From an uncultured Clostridia bacterium (GTDB taxonomy: Bacteria; Bacillota; Clostridia; Christensenellales; UBA1242): 64,000 bases of DNA. Shown here piece by piece: positions 7,022 through 15,578 of this stretch (the first letter of the stretch is position 1; every line of letters begins with the position of its first letter). The stretch spans positions 34,391-98,390 of the forward strand of contig CANPWN010000003.1 in assembly GCA_947584415.1 (NCBI GenBank), in the 5' to 3' direction. The translations under genes were made by a program, and so were the position numbers. The notes under the pieces were generated by a model, which was given only the letters and a program-made list of their open reading frames with translations, was not told the origin of the DNA and ran no database searches.

Positions 7022-9062
7022 ACTTGTCGGCTTAGACTGTCCAAATTGCGCAAGGTCGCTTGAAAATGAAATCAGCAAACTTAACTCTGTCAAAAATGTG
7101 CATATAGACTTTGTCAAAAACAGGCTTTATTTTGAGAGCGACGACACTATGGCGGCACTTGATGAAATTATCAAATTGACAAAACGCCTTGAGCCGCAAG
7201 CACAAATTTCGGAGATAAACTCGGCAGAGCGCAAAAACAAGTTGAATTTGATTTTGGACATCACTTTCCTCGCCGTGGGAATTGCAATTGGCTTTGTCAT
7301 TTTCTTTGTTAGCATGCCAAAATGGTGTTACTGGACACTCTATGTTCTTAGTGCGTTGCTGCTTGGCTATAAGACTTATTTGAAAGCAATAAGACTACTC
7401 TTTAAAGGCATAATAAATGAAAATCTTCTTATCACAATTTCTGTTGTCGGAGCGTCAATCATAAGCCAGCATATGGAGGGACTTATGGTGATAGCGCTTT
7501 ACTCCATAGGCAAAATATTTGAGGGGTTGGCGGTCAACAGGTCAAGAAAAAGCATTGAGAAACTTGCTTCGTTGCAACCCGAATATGCAAACCTAATCTT
7601 AAACAACGGCGAAGTTGAAAAAGTCCAGCCATCAAGTGTTAAAATTGGCGACATGATTTTGGTCAAAGCCGGAGAAAAAGTGCCACTTGACGGCAAAGTT
7701 GTTGAGGGCGAAACCTTTCTTGACCTAAAAAGCCTTACGGGAGAAAGCCTGCCTGTCAAAGCCAAAGAGGGCGATGAGATTTTGTCTGGCTCAGTTGTTG
7801 TTGATGGTGTGATAACAATTGAGGTGACAAGCGTTTATGAAAACAGTGCCGTAAGCAAAATTATGAATCTTGTGGAAAACGCGGCGGAAAACAAATCTAA
7901 AACTGAAACCTTCGTTTCAAAAATCACAAAGTGGTATACCCTTGCAATTATTGTGCTGGCGCTTTCGGTTTGGGGAATTGTTTGGGCTGTGACGAAAGAT
8001 TTGAATTCCGCATTTTACAGAGGACTGATATTTTTGGTTGTGTCCTGCCCTTGCGCCTTTGCCATTTCTGTGCCACTTTCATACTTCTCTGGACTTGGCA
8101 ACGCATCAAAAAACGGAGTTTTAATCAAAGGTTCAAATTTCTTAGACGCCTGTGCTGGCTTAAAAACAATTGCGTTTGATAAAACTGGCACGCTGACAAC
8201 TGGTCAGTTTGAAATTGACAAAATCACATCTTTTGGTGATAAGAAAGAAGATGAACTTTTGTTTGTCGCCGCTTTGGGTGAACAATATTCCCTTCACCCG
8301 CTGGCACAAGCAATAACAAAATCTTGCATAGTTAAATTGCCAAAACTCAAATCAGTCAAAGAAATTGCTGGAGAGGGTGTTGAATTTGTTTATAAAAAGA
8401 AAAATTACTTTGTCGGAAGAAAAAATGATAATTTAACCGCAACATGCGTTGAAATATATGAAAATGATGAAAAAATTGGTGAAATTTCACTTTCTGACAA
8501 AATAAAACCTTCCGCAAAGGACACCTGCAAAGGCTTAAATGACCTTGGTGTGAAAACCGTTTTGCTCTCTGGCGACAACACCGAAATTGCCCAAGATGTT
8601 GCAAAACAAGTTGGCATAAATGAGGCACTTGGAAAACTTCTGCCGCAGGACAAATATGAATATTTGAAAAAATGCAAAGATGAAAAAATCAAAATTGGCT
8701 ATGTTGGAGATGGCATAAATGACGCCCCTGCCCTCACTCTTGCAGATGTTGGAATAAGCATGGGAATAAACGGCGCACCGGCAAGCATTGAAGCAAGTGA
8801 TGTTGTGCTGGTTGATGATGACCCGCAAAAGATAATTTCGCTTATCAAAATATCAAAATTCACAAAACTAAATGTCATTGAAAACATCTCGCTTGCCGCA
8901 ATCATCAAACTAACATTTTTATCCCTCGGAGCAGCCGGCGTGACAGGTATGCTTGCCGCTGTGTTTGCAGATGTCGGGGTAACACTTCTTGCAATCTTAA
9001 ATAGCATGCGGGTTTTAAAATACAAACCTAACAAAAAGCAAAATATAAAAAACAAAAAGTAA
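7005..9062 (+). CDS. cadA: P1B-type Zn/Cd/Pb-exporting ATPase
   Basis: A 685-residue cation pump that exports soft divalent ions with ATP hydrolysis. In order it has an N-terminal heavy-metal-associated domain (GLDCPNC, C12 and C15), six or more membrane helices, the TGES loop, the intramembrane CPC motif (C348-P349-C350), the phosphorylation site DKTGT (D392), an SLHP motif, GDGINDAPAL, and a C-terminal membrane helix with ADVGVTLLAILNSMRVL. The CPC motif with that Asp is characteristic of the Zn/Cd/Pb (P1B-2) subgroup rather than copper pumps. The ATG at 7005 follows TTGGAGG. It overlaps the arsR-like gene and shares its promoter. zntA is an equally acceptable name. Confidence 0.92.
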   Translation: MKKSVKLVGLDCPNCARSLENEISKLNSVKNVHIDFVKNRLYFESDDTMAALDEIIKLTKRLEPQAQISEINSAERKNKLNLILDITFLAVGIAIGFVIFFVSMPKWCYWTLYVLSALLLGYKTYLKAIRLLFKGIINENLLITISVVGASIISQHMEGLMVIALYSIGKIFEGLAVNRSRKSIEKLASLQPEYANLILNNGEVEKVQPSSVKIGDMILVKAGEKVPLDGKVVEGETFLDLKSLTGESLPVKAKEGDEILSGSVVVDGVITIEVTSVYENSAVSKIMNLVENAAENKSKTETFVSKITKWYTLAIIVLALSVWGIVWAVTKDLNSAFYRGLIFLVVSCPCAFAISVPLSYFSGLGNASKNGVLIKGSNFLDACAGLKTIAFDKTGTLTTGQFEIDKITSFGDKKEDELLFVAALGEQYSLHPLAQAITKSCIVKLPKLKSVKEIAGEGVEFVYKKKNYFVGRKNDNLTATCVEIYENDEKIGEISLSDKIKPSAKDTCKGLNDLGVKTVLLSGDNTEIAQDVAKQVGINEALGKLLPQDKYEYLKKCKDEKIKIGYVGDGINDAPALTLADVGISMGINGAPASIEASDVVLVDDDPQKIISLIKISKFTKLNVIENISLAAIIKLTFLSLGAAGVTGMLAAVFADVGVTLLAILNSMRVLKYKPNKKQNIKNKK

Positions 9063-9136
9063 AATTTGTTTCGGTCTATTAGAGTTTATAATATATGTAA
9101 ACTCGCACCTTCAACTTTTTGAGCATAAATTGAAAA

Positions 9137-9161
9137 GCACGGCTTTAAGCCGTGTTTTTTT
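9137..9161. terminator. Bidirectional terminator after cadA and SLOG copy 2
   Basis: CACGGCTTTAAGCCGTG hairpin followed by TTTTTTT on the plus strand and CTTTTC on the minus strand. It ends cadA from the left and the SLOG pseudogene from the right. Confidence 0.8.
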
Positions 9162-9165
9162 GGAA

Positions 9166-9405
9166 TTAAAACACAATTCTATCAATCCCAAACACATTGA
9201 CAATATGTTTTTTCTTTTGCTCGGCATATTTGTAGGCAAGCGCCGTTCCGCTTTTTGGCTGATATGGAAATGATTTTTTAGTGGCTTTTCTCTCTGGCGG
9301 AAGATAATCTTTGTCAAATAGAAAATGCAGAAGTCACTCATGTCAAAGCCCATCAGTTATCTCAATTTTTCTACGCCCAATAAAACAACAAGTTTTTGTT
9401 TTCAT
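9166..9405 (-). pseudogene. SLOG-family (YpsA/DUF1273-like) remnant, copy 2
   Basis: The minus strand starts ATG AAA ACA AAA ACT TGT, giving MKTKTCCFIGRRKIEITDGL, nearly identical to the start of copy 1 at 4972. It then jumps straight to the sequence matching residues about 130 onward of copy 1 (MSDFCIFY...). About 325 bp are therefore missing, the junction is out of frame, and one T has been lost in the following TTTGAC. Downstream the original frame is restored and reads DYLPPERKATKKSFPYQPKS and onward to FGIDRIVF and TAA at 9166. It cannot make a working protein. It preserves the ancestral GAG codon where copy 1 has TAG. Confidence 0.8.
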
Positions 9406-9528
9406 ATATATTCCTCATAGTCTACGGATTGTATAATAATAGACAACCTATTATAACATACTAAATCAAAAAAATAGTCAACTATTATAGACTATAATTA
9501 TACTTGTGATTAACTATGTGAGGATAAT

Positions 9529-9780
9529 ATGGATATTTTAAAAAGAATAACCGATATAAGAGAAACTCGCGGTATGACAATATATGAGCTCGCAAAAAGA
9601 AGTGGAATAAACAAAAATACAATTTATAGGTGGTATGACAATAATTACACTCCGACACTGGATTCTTTGCAGATAATTTGTGAGAAGGGTTTTGGAATAT
9701 CATTAGTAGAATTTTTTGCAGTTGATTGCGACCTTATACCTGCAACGCCCGAAATAAAAGAGATTGTAGAAATTTGGTAA
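9529..9780 (+). CDS. XRE-family HTH regulator (cassette copy 2), probably C-terminally truncated
   Basis: An 83-residue protein with a clear Cro/C1 helix-turn-helix (residues 16-43: MTIYELAKRSGINKNTIYRW) and the LQIICEKGFGISLVEFF helix of the fold. GTGAGGATAAT precedes the ATG. Past the TAA at 9778-9780 the same frame reads SLNDVQKDAINKS, the usual 'SL...QK.AI' tail of this group, so a Lys codon (AAA) has probably become TAA and removed about 15-20 residues. The DNA-binding part is intact. It is divergent from SLOG remnant copy 2, the same arrangement as at 4612-5535, although the two XRE proteins are not close in sequence. Confidence 0.8.
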   Translation: MDILKRITDIRETRGMTIYELAKRSGINKNTIYRWYDNNYTPTLDSLQIICEKGFGISLVEFFAVDCDLIPATPEIKEIVEIW

Positions 9781-9875
9781 AGTTTAAATGATGTTCAAAA
9801 GGATGCTATAAACAAATCATAAAATCTTATAAAATTAAAAATGCATAACTTAGATAATTTGGAAATATAGGATAA

Positions 9876-9897
9876 AACACGGCTAGCTGCTGTGTTA
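9876..9897 (+). terminator. Weak terminator-like hairpin after XRE copy 2
   Basis: AACACGGCTAGCTGCTGTGTT folds into 8 bp with one G-U pair, but only a short T run follows. It may be a decayed version of the cassette terminator. Confidence 0.4.
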
Positions 9898-9923
9898 TTC
9901 AAATCTAAATAATTAACAAAAAA

Positions 9924-9947
9924 ATGCGCTTTTTGGCGCATTTTTTT
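9924..9947. terminator. Intrinsic terminator of the aminopeptidase operon
   Basis: ATGCGCTTTTTGGCGCAT hairpin with A and T runs on both sides, just downstream of the stop at 9946. Confidence 0.8.
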
Positions 9948-11172
9948 AATTGTTTATATCAAATTTTGTTTCAAAAAATGTTTTGCAGCATTTCTTCATG
10001 TCTTCAATATCCTCGCACGCTGCCATCTCAATGGCTGAGTGCATTGCAAGTTGCGGCACTCCTATGTCACAAGCGTTTATATGCAAAAGTGAACTTGAAA
10101 TAAGTCCAACTGTGCTGCCACAACTAAGGTCAGAATTGCAATAAAAGTCCTGATATTTTAATTTTGCGTTTTTGAGCATTGTTTTGACAACCGATGCAGA
10201 ATAGCCATCTGTTGAATAGCGGCTGTGATGTTTGATGACAATCCCGCCGCCAAGCACGACATCATTTGCAGGGTCAGATTTTTCTGTATGGGCAGGATGA
10301 ATTGCATGTCCGTTGTCAATGGAAAGCATAAAGCCTTTTTCACAGGCGGAAATAAAATCTTGTTCATCATGTCCCAAAGAATATCCAATTTTTTTGAGCA
10401 AGTCGCTCAAAAGCGAACTGTCCGCCCCCTGTTTTGTGAGTGAGCCAATTTCCTCATTATCAAAAATGCACCCCACGGCAATATGTTTTGGCTTGCAATT
10501 TGAAAGCCCTTCTATCACTGAAAGCACGCTTGTTTTGTTATCTATGCCATAAGCGGACACAAATTGCTCGTCACTTCCGTTCAAAAATGGCTCGACCGCT
10601 GGGACAACAAACAAATCACCGTCCAGCACTTCGGCTTTTGGATATATAAGGCTGTAAACATCTTCGCCGCCGCCAACTAAAGGAAGCAAGTCCTTTTGAA
10701 CATCAATTTCAAGTTTTTCATTGACCCCTCGGTTTTGATGAATTGCCAAACTTGGAATCACAACATTAAATTTGCTTTCAACAAGTTCGGCTTTGATTTT
10801 ACCTTTTTCTTGAACAAAAACTCTTCCTGCAATTTTGAGAGGGATGTCCAGCATTGAATAATTGATAAGTCCCCCATACACTTCAACATTTATCCTTTTC
10901 CCTTCCTCGCTGTCCAAAAGTTTGTTGCCTTTGACTTTTAATGCGGGGCTATCCGAGTGCGCAACAGCAATATTGAAGGCAAAATTTTCGCCAAGCACAA
11001 AGCCGATAAGTGCGCTTTGGTTTTTTGTTACATAATACTTTCCGCCTTTTTTCAAACTCCATTTTTCTGAAAGGTCAAGTTTTTTAAAGCCGTTTTCCTT
11101 TAAAACTTCTTCGCACGCTTTTGTTGTGTGAAATGAAGTTGGTGTTTTTTTCAAAAATTCCAAAACTTTCAT
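9946..11172 (-). CDS. apeB: M18-family aspartyl/general aminopeptidase
   Basis: A 408-residue cytoplasmic zinc aminopeptidase that removes N-terminal residues from peptides as a large oligomeric complex. Motifs of the M18 family: AVAHSDSPALKVKGNK (first metal-ligand His and Asp), SAYGIDNKTSV (bridging Asp), FDNEEIGS (catalytic Glu and metal Glu) and a C-terminal MHSAIEMAAC (last metal His). The length is normal for bacterial M18 enzymes. The ATG overlaps the phosphoketolase stop (ATGA), with GGAGA inside the upstream gene, so the two are translationally coupled. The symbol follows the usual naming for bacterial M18 members. Confidence 0.88.
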   Translation of the reverse strand: MKVLEFLKKTPTSFHTTKACEEVLKENGFKKLDLSEKWSLKKGGKYYVTKNQSALIGFVLGENFAFNIAVAHSDSPALKVKGNKLLDSEEGKRINVEVYGGLINYSMLDIPLKIAGRVFVQEKGKIKAELVESKFNVVIPSLAIHQNRGVNEKLEIDVQKDLLPLVGGGEDVYSLIYPKAEVLDGDLFVVPAVEPFLNGSDEQFVSAYGIDNKTSVLSVIEGLSNCKPKHIAVGCIFDNEEIGSLTKQGADSSLLSDLLKKIGYSLGHDEQDFISACEKGFMLSIDNGHAIHPAHTEKSDPANDVVLGGGIVIKHHSRYSTDGYSASVVKTMLKNAKLKYQDFYCNSDLSCGSTVGLISSSLLHINACDIGVPQLAMHSAIEMAACEDIEDMKKCCKTFFETKFDINN

Positions 11173-13526
11173 TTTTTCTCCTTTTGTTTATTCCAATTCC
11201 AATCAAGAATTTCCGGCATATCTATGCCAAATTCTCGGATATATTTTTCATGTTTGTTGAGAAGTTTTTGCATATCCTTTTGGATAAGTTTTCTTTTATC
11301 CTCTGGGATGGAAAGATATTTGATTGCACTTAAAACCAAGTGATATCTGTCAACACAATTTCTCACTCGCATGTCAAACGCGGTTGTGATTGTTCCCTCT
11401 TCGCGGTAGCCAGAAACATGAAGATTTTGATGGTTTGGCCTGTTGTAAGAAAGGGTGTGAATAAGTTGCGGATAACCATGGAAATTGAATATGACTGGAA
11501 CATTTTGCGGGAACAATTTTTCATATTGCGCCGCTGTAAGCCCATGAGGGTGAGATGAATCGAGTTTCATAAGGTCAACAACATTGACAAACTTTATGTT
11601 AAGAGATGGGAGATATTCATTTAAAAGTTTGACTGTGGCAAGCGCCTCTAAAGTGACAGTGTCGCCGCAACTTGTAATAATAATGTCTGGGTTTGATGTG
11701 TCATTTTTCCCAGCCCATTTCCACTCGCTTGCCCCCTGCTTGCAATGGCGTTTTGCCTCATTAATGTTCAGCCACTGGAAAGACGGATGTTTTGATGCCA
11801 CAATGATATTGACATAATTTTTGCTTCTCGCGCAGTGGTCATAACATGACAAAAGTGTGTTTGTGTCTGGAGGAAGATAAATTCTAACAACATCAGCTTT
11901 TTTATTGACCAAATGGTCAAGCATGCCGGGGTCTTGATGTGTAAAGCCATTGTGGTCTTGCTGCCAAACATTGCTCGTCAAAACCAAATTAAGAGAGCTT
12001 ATGTCCTCTCTCCAAGGAATTTCGTTGCAAGCCTTAAGCCATTTTGCATGCTGACTTACCATGCTGTCAACCACCCTGATGAACGCTTCATAACTGTCAA
12101 ACATACCATGCCTGCCGGTCAGCAAATAGCCCTCCAACATGCCTTCGCAAAGATGCTCTGAAAGGTAACTGTCCATCACTCTGCCGTCTGACGCCAAACT
12201 TTCATCAGAGTCAAGAATTTTGGCATTAAAGGTTCTGTTTTCGCTTTCAAAAACTCTGTTCAAGCGGTTGCTCATGGCTTCGTCAGGGCTGAAAATGCGG
12301 TAATTTTTGTTCTTTTTGTTAAGTTTGAATATATCACGGACAAAACTGCCAAGTTCCATCATATCTTGAGATTTTACTCTGCCATGTCCCCTAAATTTGA
12401 TTGCATAATTTTCAAAAGGCGGCACAATCAATTCCTTTAAAAGTTTGCCACCATTGGCATAAGGGCTTGCGCACATCCTTTTATTTCCCTTTGGAATGAC
12501 CGCTTTTATTTCATCAACTGGTTGATATTTTTCGTCAAAAAGTTCATTAGGCTTGTAACTTAAAAGCCAATTTTTGAGCATATCCAAATGCTCTGGCTTT
12601 GTCATATTTAGCGGAATTTGATGGGCACGGAAACTTCCCTCCACTTTTTTGCCGTCAACTTCTTTTGGCCCAGTCCATCCTTTTGGAGTTCTTAAAATAA
12701 TCATTGGAGGGCGGATATTTGCCTCACTTGAAGTTTTGCGAAGATGGATGTCCTCAATGCATTTGTCCATTGCTTCTGCCATTGCCTTATGCATTTTCAT
12801 AGGGTCGTCACCCTCAACAAAATAAGGGTTATAACCATAGCCTTGCATGAGAGATTTCAGTTCGTTTTTGCTGATGCGCGACAATATGGTTGGATTGTTA
12901 ATTTTGTAACCGTTCAAATGTAAAATTGGCAAAACTGCCCCATCATTTTTATTTAAAAATTTATTTGCGTGCCATGATGTTGCAAGTGGCCCCGTTTCTG
13001 CCTCGCCATCACCGACAATGGCAACTGCAATGAGATTTGAATTGTCCAAAACACTGCCATAGGCGTGTGCAAGCACATAGCCAAGTTCACCGCCTTCATG
13101 GATAGAACCCGGGGTTTCTGGAACACAATGTGACCCTATTCCACCCGGAAAGGAAAACTGCTTGCAAAATTTTGACATGCCATCATGGCTGAAGGAAATT
13201 TCTGGATAATACTGTGAATAAGTGCCTTCAAGATAGCAGTTCGCCGTCAAAAAGTTGCCGCCATGCCCTGGGCCTGAAAGCAAAATCATGTCCTGACCAT
13301 ATTTTTGTATCACTCGGTTGCAATGGGCGTAAATAAAATTCTGCCCCGGCACAGTTCCCCAGTGTCCAACGAGTTTTTTCTTGACATCATCCATTTTAAG
13401 TTCGTGGTCTCGAAGTAGTGGATTTTGCTTGAGATAAAGTTGTGCAACAGAGAGATAGTTTGCTGCCATAAAATATTTGTTAAGTTTTTCAAAATACTCT
13501 TTTGAATTATAATAATCTTTGTCCAT
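11169..13526 (-). CDS. xfp: Xylulose-5-phosphate/fructose-6-phosphate phosphoketolase
   Basis: About 785 residues; a thiamine diphosphate enzyme that splits xylulose-5-P (and often fructose-6-P) with phosphate into acetyl phosphate plus glyceraldehyde-3-P or erythrose-4-P. The length and signature segments match the family: HWGTVPGQNFIYAHCNR, LSGPGHGG, GDGEAETGPLATSWHANKFL (TPP-binding region), LHLNGYKINNPTI and WQQDHNGFTHQDPG. I prefer the ATG at 13526 because it gives the usual MxKDYYNSKEYF start and lies six bases after a TATAAT box; no Shine-Dalgarno is visible, so the mRNA may be leaderless. Two genes for lower glycolysis are elsewhere in the window, consistent with a phosphoketolase route to acetyl phosphate. 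Confidence 0.93.
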   Translation of the reverse strand: MDKDYYNSKEYFEKLNKYFMAANYLSVAQLYLKQNPLLRDHELKMDDVKKKLVGHWGTVPGQNFIYAHCNRVIQKYGQDMILLSGPGHGGNFLTANCYLEGTYSQYYPEISFSHDGMSKFCKQFSFPGGIGSHCVPETPGSIHEGGELGYVLAHAYGSVLDNSNLIAVAIVGDGEAETGPLATSWHANKFLNKNDGAVLPILHLNGYKINNPTILSRISKNELKSLMQGYGYNPYFVEGDDPMKMHKAMAEAMDKCIEDIHLRKTSSEANIRPPMIILRTPKGWTGPKEVDGKKVEGSFRAHQIPLNMTKPEHLDMLKNWLLSYKPNELFDEKYQPVDEIKAVIPKGNKRMCASPYANGGKLLKELIVPPFENYAIKFRGHGRVKSQDMMELGSFVRDIFKLNKKNKNYRIFSPDEAMSNRLNRVFESENRTFNAKILDSDESLASDGRVMDSYLSEHLCEGMLEGYLLTGRHGMFDSYEAFIRVVDSMVSQHAKWLKACNEIPWREDISSLNLVLTSNVWQQDHNGFTHQDPGMLDHLVNKKADVVRIYLPPDTNTLLSCYDHCARSKNYVNIIVASKHPSFQWLNINEAKRHCKQGASEWKWAGKNDTSNPDIIITSCGDTVTLEALATVKLLNEYLPSLNIKFVNVVDLMKLDSSHPHGLTAAQYEKLFPQNVPVIFNFHGYPQLIHTLSYNRPNHQNLHVSGYREEGTITTAFDMRVRNCVDRYHLVLSAIKYLSIPEDKRKLIQKDMQKLLNKHEKYIREFGIDMPEILDWNWNKQKEKK

Positions 13527-13532
13527 AGTTTT

Positions 13533-13538
13533 ATTATA
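13533..13538 (-). promoter_or_regulatory. -10 box next to phosphoketolase start (leaderless promoter candidate)
   Basis: TATAAT on the minus strand (13538-13533) is followed by six bases and then ATG. Transcription would begin at or beside the start codon. The -35 region is poor, and the upstream gene ends only 18-30 nt away, so read-through is also possible. Confidence 0.4.
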
Positions 13539-13555
13539 CATATTTAATTAAAAAA

Positions 13556-14062
13556 TTAAAAATGATTTATTAACAAATCTGGTCTTGGCGGTTTTAACTG
13601 AACATCTGCGTCAATAATTTGCCTTTCTTCTGGCAAAGAGCCGTTCAAATTGTCAATCTCCTGTTGAATCAGTGCCGCAGTTTCGCCAGAATAATGTGCC
13701 ATCATGTTTTTTCCACTTTCGGCGACAAATTGAACACAAATTTCGTAACTTCTTAAGACTTTAAACATCTTCTCGGGCCTGAAAAGATTGTCCTCCCAAA
13801 ATTCCTGCTCGCCCTTAGACAAAATTATATTCGGGTTGAACATTACACTTATTTTTCCGCCAATTCTCTCCGCTAAGGCAATTGCACGGACATTTAACCC
13901 AATTTGATTTGAAGAAAGTGATTTGCAAATCCTTCCGTTTGACCAATGATATCTTAAAGTGTCCTTCATATCACTTGCAGCACAAACACTTTGAACATCA
14001 AAAGGCGTTTCAATAACCGGCTGTTTAAATTTTTCGTTGTCAAAAACAATATCTTTTACCAT
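13556..14062 (-). CDS. Peptide-deformylase-like protein lacking all metal ligands
   Basis: A 168-residue protein aligning with peptide deformylase over its whole core. Motif 1 (G-x-G-L-A-A-x-Q) appears as SLSSNQIGLNVRAI with Q53 kept. Motif 2 (E-G-C-L-S) is EDNLF, with Asn92 instead of the metal-binding Cys. Motif 3 (Q-H-E-x-x-H) is QQEIDNLNG, with Gln134 and Asn138 instead of both His, while the catalytic Glu135 remains. It therefore cannot bind the usual catalytic metal and should not deformylate fMet peptides; a binding or regulatory role is inferred. An 18-base palindrome covers its start codon. It is upstream of the phosphoketolase on the same strand. Confidence 0.75.
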   Translation of the reverse strand: MVKDIVFDNEKFKQPVIETPFDVQSVCAASDMKDTLRYHWSNGRICKSLSSNQIGLNVRAIALAERIGGKISVMFNPNIILSKGEQEFWEDNLFRPEKMFKVLRSYEICVQFVAESGKNMMAHYSGETAALIQQEIDNLNGSLPEERQIIDADVQLKPPRPDLLINHF

Positions 14063-14077
14063 ATCTTTTAAGATATG
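14060..14077. promoter_or_regulatory. Palindrome over the start codon of the deformylase-like gene
   Basis: CATATCTTTTAAGATATG has perfect 8-bp arms with a TT centre and includes the ATG. It could be a repressor site or an mRNA hairpin hiding the start. No separate Shine-Dalgarno is visible. Confidence 0.45.
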
Positions 14078-14106
14078 ATTTAACTTGAAAAAGATGATAA
14101 CAAAAT

Positions 14107-14122
14107 TGAGGAAAATTTCCTC
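14107..14122 (-). terminator. Probable terminator of the hydrogenase gene
   Basis: GAGGAAA/TTTCCTC hairpin starting 6 nt after the hydrogenase stop. The following T run on the minus strand (AATTTTG) is short, so termination may be partial. Confidence 0.5.
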
Positions 14123-14127
14123 GACTT

Positions 14128-15549
14128 TTAGCCTAAAATGTCACTTCTGTCGGCATAGGTCGTGTGGAGTAATTCACTTCCTGTTTTGTTAAGATAGGTT
14201 TCATAAAGTTGGACAATTTCAGGGTTTTCGTGGGCAAATTTGATTTTTGCACTCTCATCAAGCGAGTAGATTGCCTGCTTTCTCATTTTTCTGACATCTT
14301 CAAAGGTGTTGAACAGATTTTTTGGCTGTCCTCCGCCTGCCATACATCCGCCAAGACACGCCATAACCTCCACAAAATCATACTTTTTGCCTTTTTTCAT
14401 TTGTTCAAACAACTTGTGAGCATTAACAAGTCCGCTGACAACTGCAACTGACAAAGTTTTGTTGCCAACACGCACTTTTGCTTCGGTAAAGCCATCATTT
14501 TTTCTTAAGTTTTCAAATTTGCAATTTTTTAAATTTTTCCCAGTAAGCATGAAATTCGCTGTGCGAAGAGCCGACTCCATAACACCACCCGAAACACCGA
14601 AAATTATTCCTCCTCCGCTGCCAGTTTGCATCATGCTGTCATACTCGCTCTCTTCCAAAAGGTCAAACCTAATTTCCCTCTCTTTCATCCAGCGGGCAAG
14701 TTCACGAATTGGGATGACAAAATCAACATTTTTTGTCCTTTTTATTTCCGCTTTTTTTGCCGTGCATGGAGTGATTGCCACGCTGACAATGTTTTCTTTT
14801 TTTATGCCCATCTTCTTTGCCCAAAATGTTTTTATCATTGCCCCCTGCATTGATATTGGACTTTTGCAACTTGACAAAAGGTTTATTTTTTCAGGATAAA
14901 AGATTTCTGCAAACTTAACCCACGCAGGACAACAACTTGTGATTAAAGGAAGATTTTGTTTGTTTTTAAGCCTTTCAACAAGTTCCTTTGCCTCCTCCAT
15001 AATTGTTAAGTCTGCTCCAAAAGTTGTGTCAAAAACATAGTTCGCACCAAGTTTTCTTAAAGCTGAAACAAGTTTTCCTGTGCAAATTGTGCCTTCTTTC
15101 TGTCCAAACTCTTCTGCCAAGGCAACCCTGGAAGATGGCGAAGTTTGAAAAACAAAAACTTTTGTCTTGTCCTGCATAAGTTTTTCAAGTTCCATATAGT
15201 CCATTTTTATGTCAAGCGCCCCTGTCGGACACGCCAAGCAGCATTGCCCACAATCAACACACACGGACTTACACTTGCATTTTTGTATGTCATAATGCCC
15301 ATAAACACTTTGTTTAAATCTGCAAACAGACTTGCAATTCCCACATTTGACGCAAAGATTTTCATTTCGGCAAATTGACGGGTTGTCCTTGTCAACTTCA
15401 ATGAAAACCGTCTCTTCTCGTGCCACCTCTTTGACCGGCTCAAACAAATCTTTGCTCACATGGCACATGGGGCAAGTCCAAGAATCTGGCAGAGCTAAAA
15501 AATCACCATCATAAATATAACCGCAAACTTTGCAAATATATTTGGACAT
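14128..15549 (-). CDS. Rubredoxin-ferredoxin-[FeFe] hydrogenase fusion
   Basis: A 473-residue cytoplasmic iron-sulfur enzyme that makes or oxidises H2. Domains in order: a short rubredoxin-like domain (residues 1-40; C6-x2-C9 and C26-x2-C29, the tight spacing seen in rubrerythrin-type domains); two [4Fe-4S] clusters (about 55-115; [11 protein letters not shown] and [12 protein letters not shown]); and the H-cluster domain with L1 [12 protein letters not shown]2 TPCTAKKAE and L3 [23 protein letters not shown] instead of MPCTAKK together with TSCCPAW points to group B or related hydrogenases rather than classical group A. The rubredoxin domain suggests a one-electron partner. AAGGAG precedes the ATG. 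Transcribed as a single gene or with the deformylase-like gene downstream. Confidence 0.9.
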   Translation of the reverse strand: MSKYICKVCGYIYDGDFLALPDSWTCPMCHVSKDLFEPVKEVAREETVFIEVDKDNPSICRNENLCVKCGNCKSVCRFKQSVYGHYDIQKCKCKSVCVDCGQCCLACPTGALDIKMDYMELEKLMQDKTKVFVFQTSPSSRVALAEEFGQKEGTICTGKLVSALRKLGANYVFDTTFGADLTIMEEAKELVERLKNKQNLPLITSCCPAWVKFAEIFYPEKINLLSSCKSPISMQGAMIKTFWAKKMGIKKENIVSVAITPCTAKKAEIKRTKNVDFVIPIRELARWMKEREIRFDLLEESEYDSMMQTGSGGGIIFGVSGGVMESALRTANFMLTGKNLKNCKFENLRKNDGFTEAKVRVGNKTLSVAVVSGLVNAHKLFEQMKKGKKYDFVEVMACLGGCMAGGGQPKNLFNTFEDVRKMRKQAIYSLDESAKIKFAHENPEIVQLYETYLNKTGSELLHTTYADRSDILG

Positions 15550-15578
15550 AATAACTCCTTATTCAACAAAATCTTACA

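Noticed and set aside
9082-9104. GAGTTTA...TAAACTC inverted repeat after cadA as a terminator
   Set aside because: AT-rich stem with no T run; the real terminator is the CACGGCTT hairpin at 9137-9161.
14459-14899. 146-codon frame opposite the hydrogenase gene
   Set aside because: Antisense to the H-cluster motifs; Phe/Ser-rich shadow frame.
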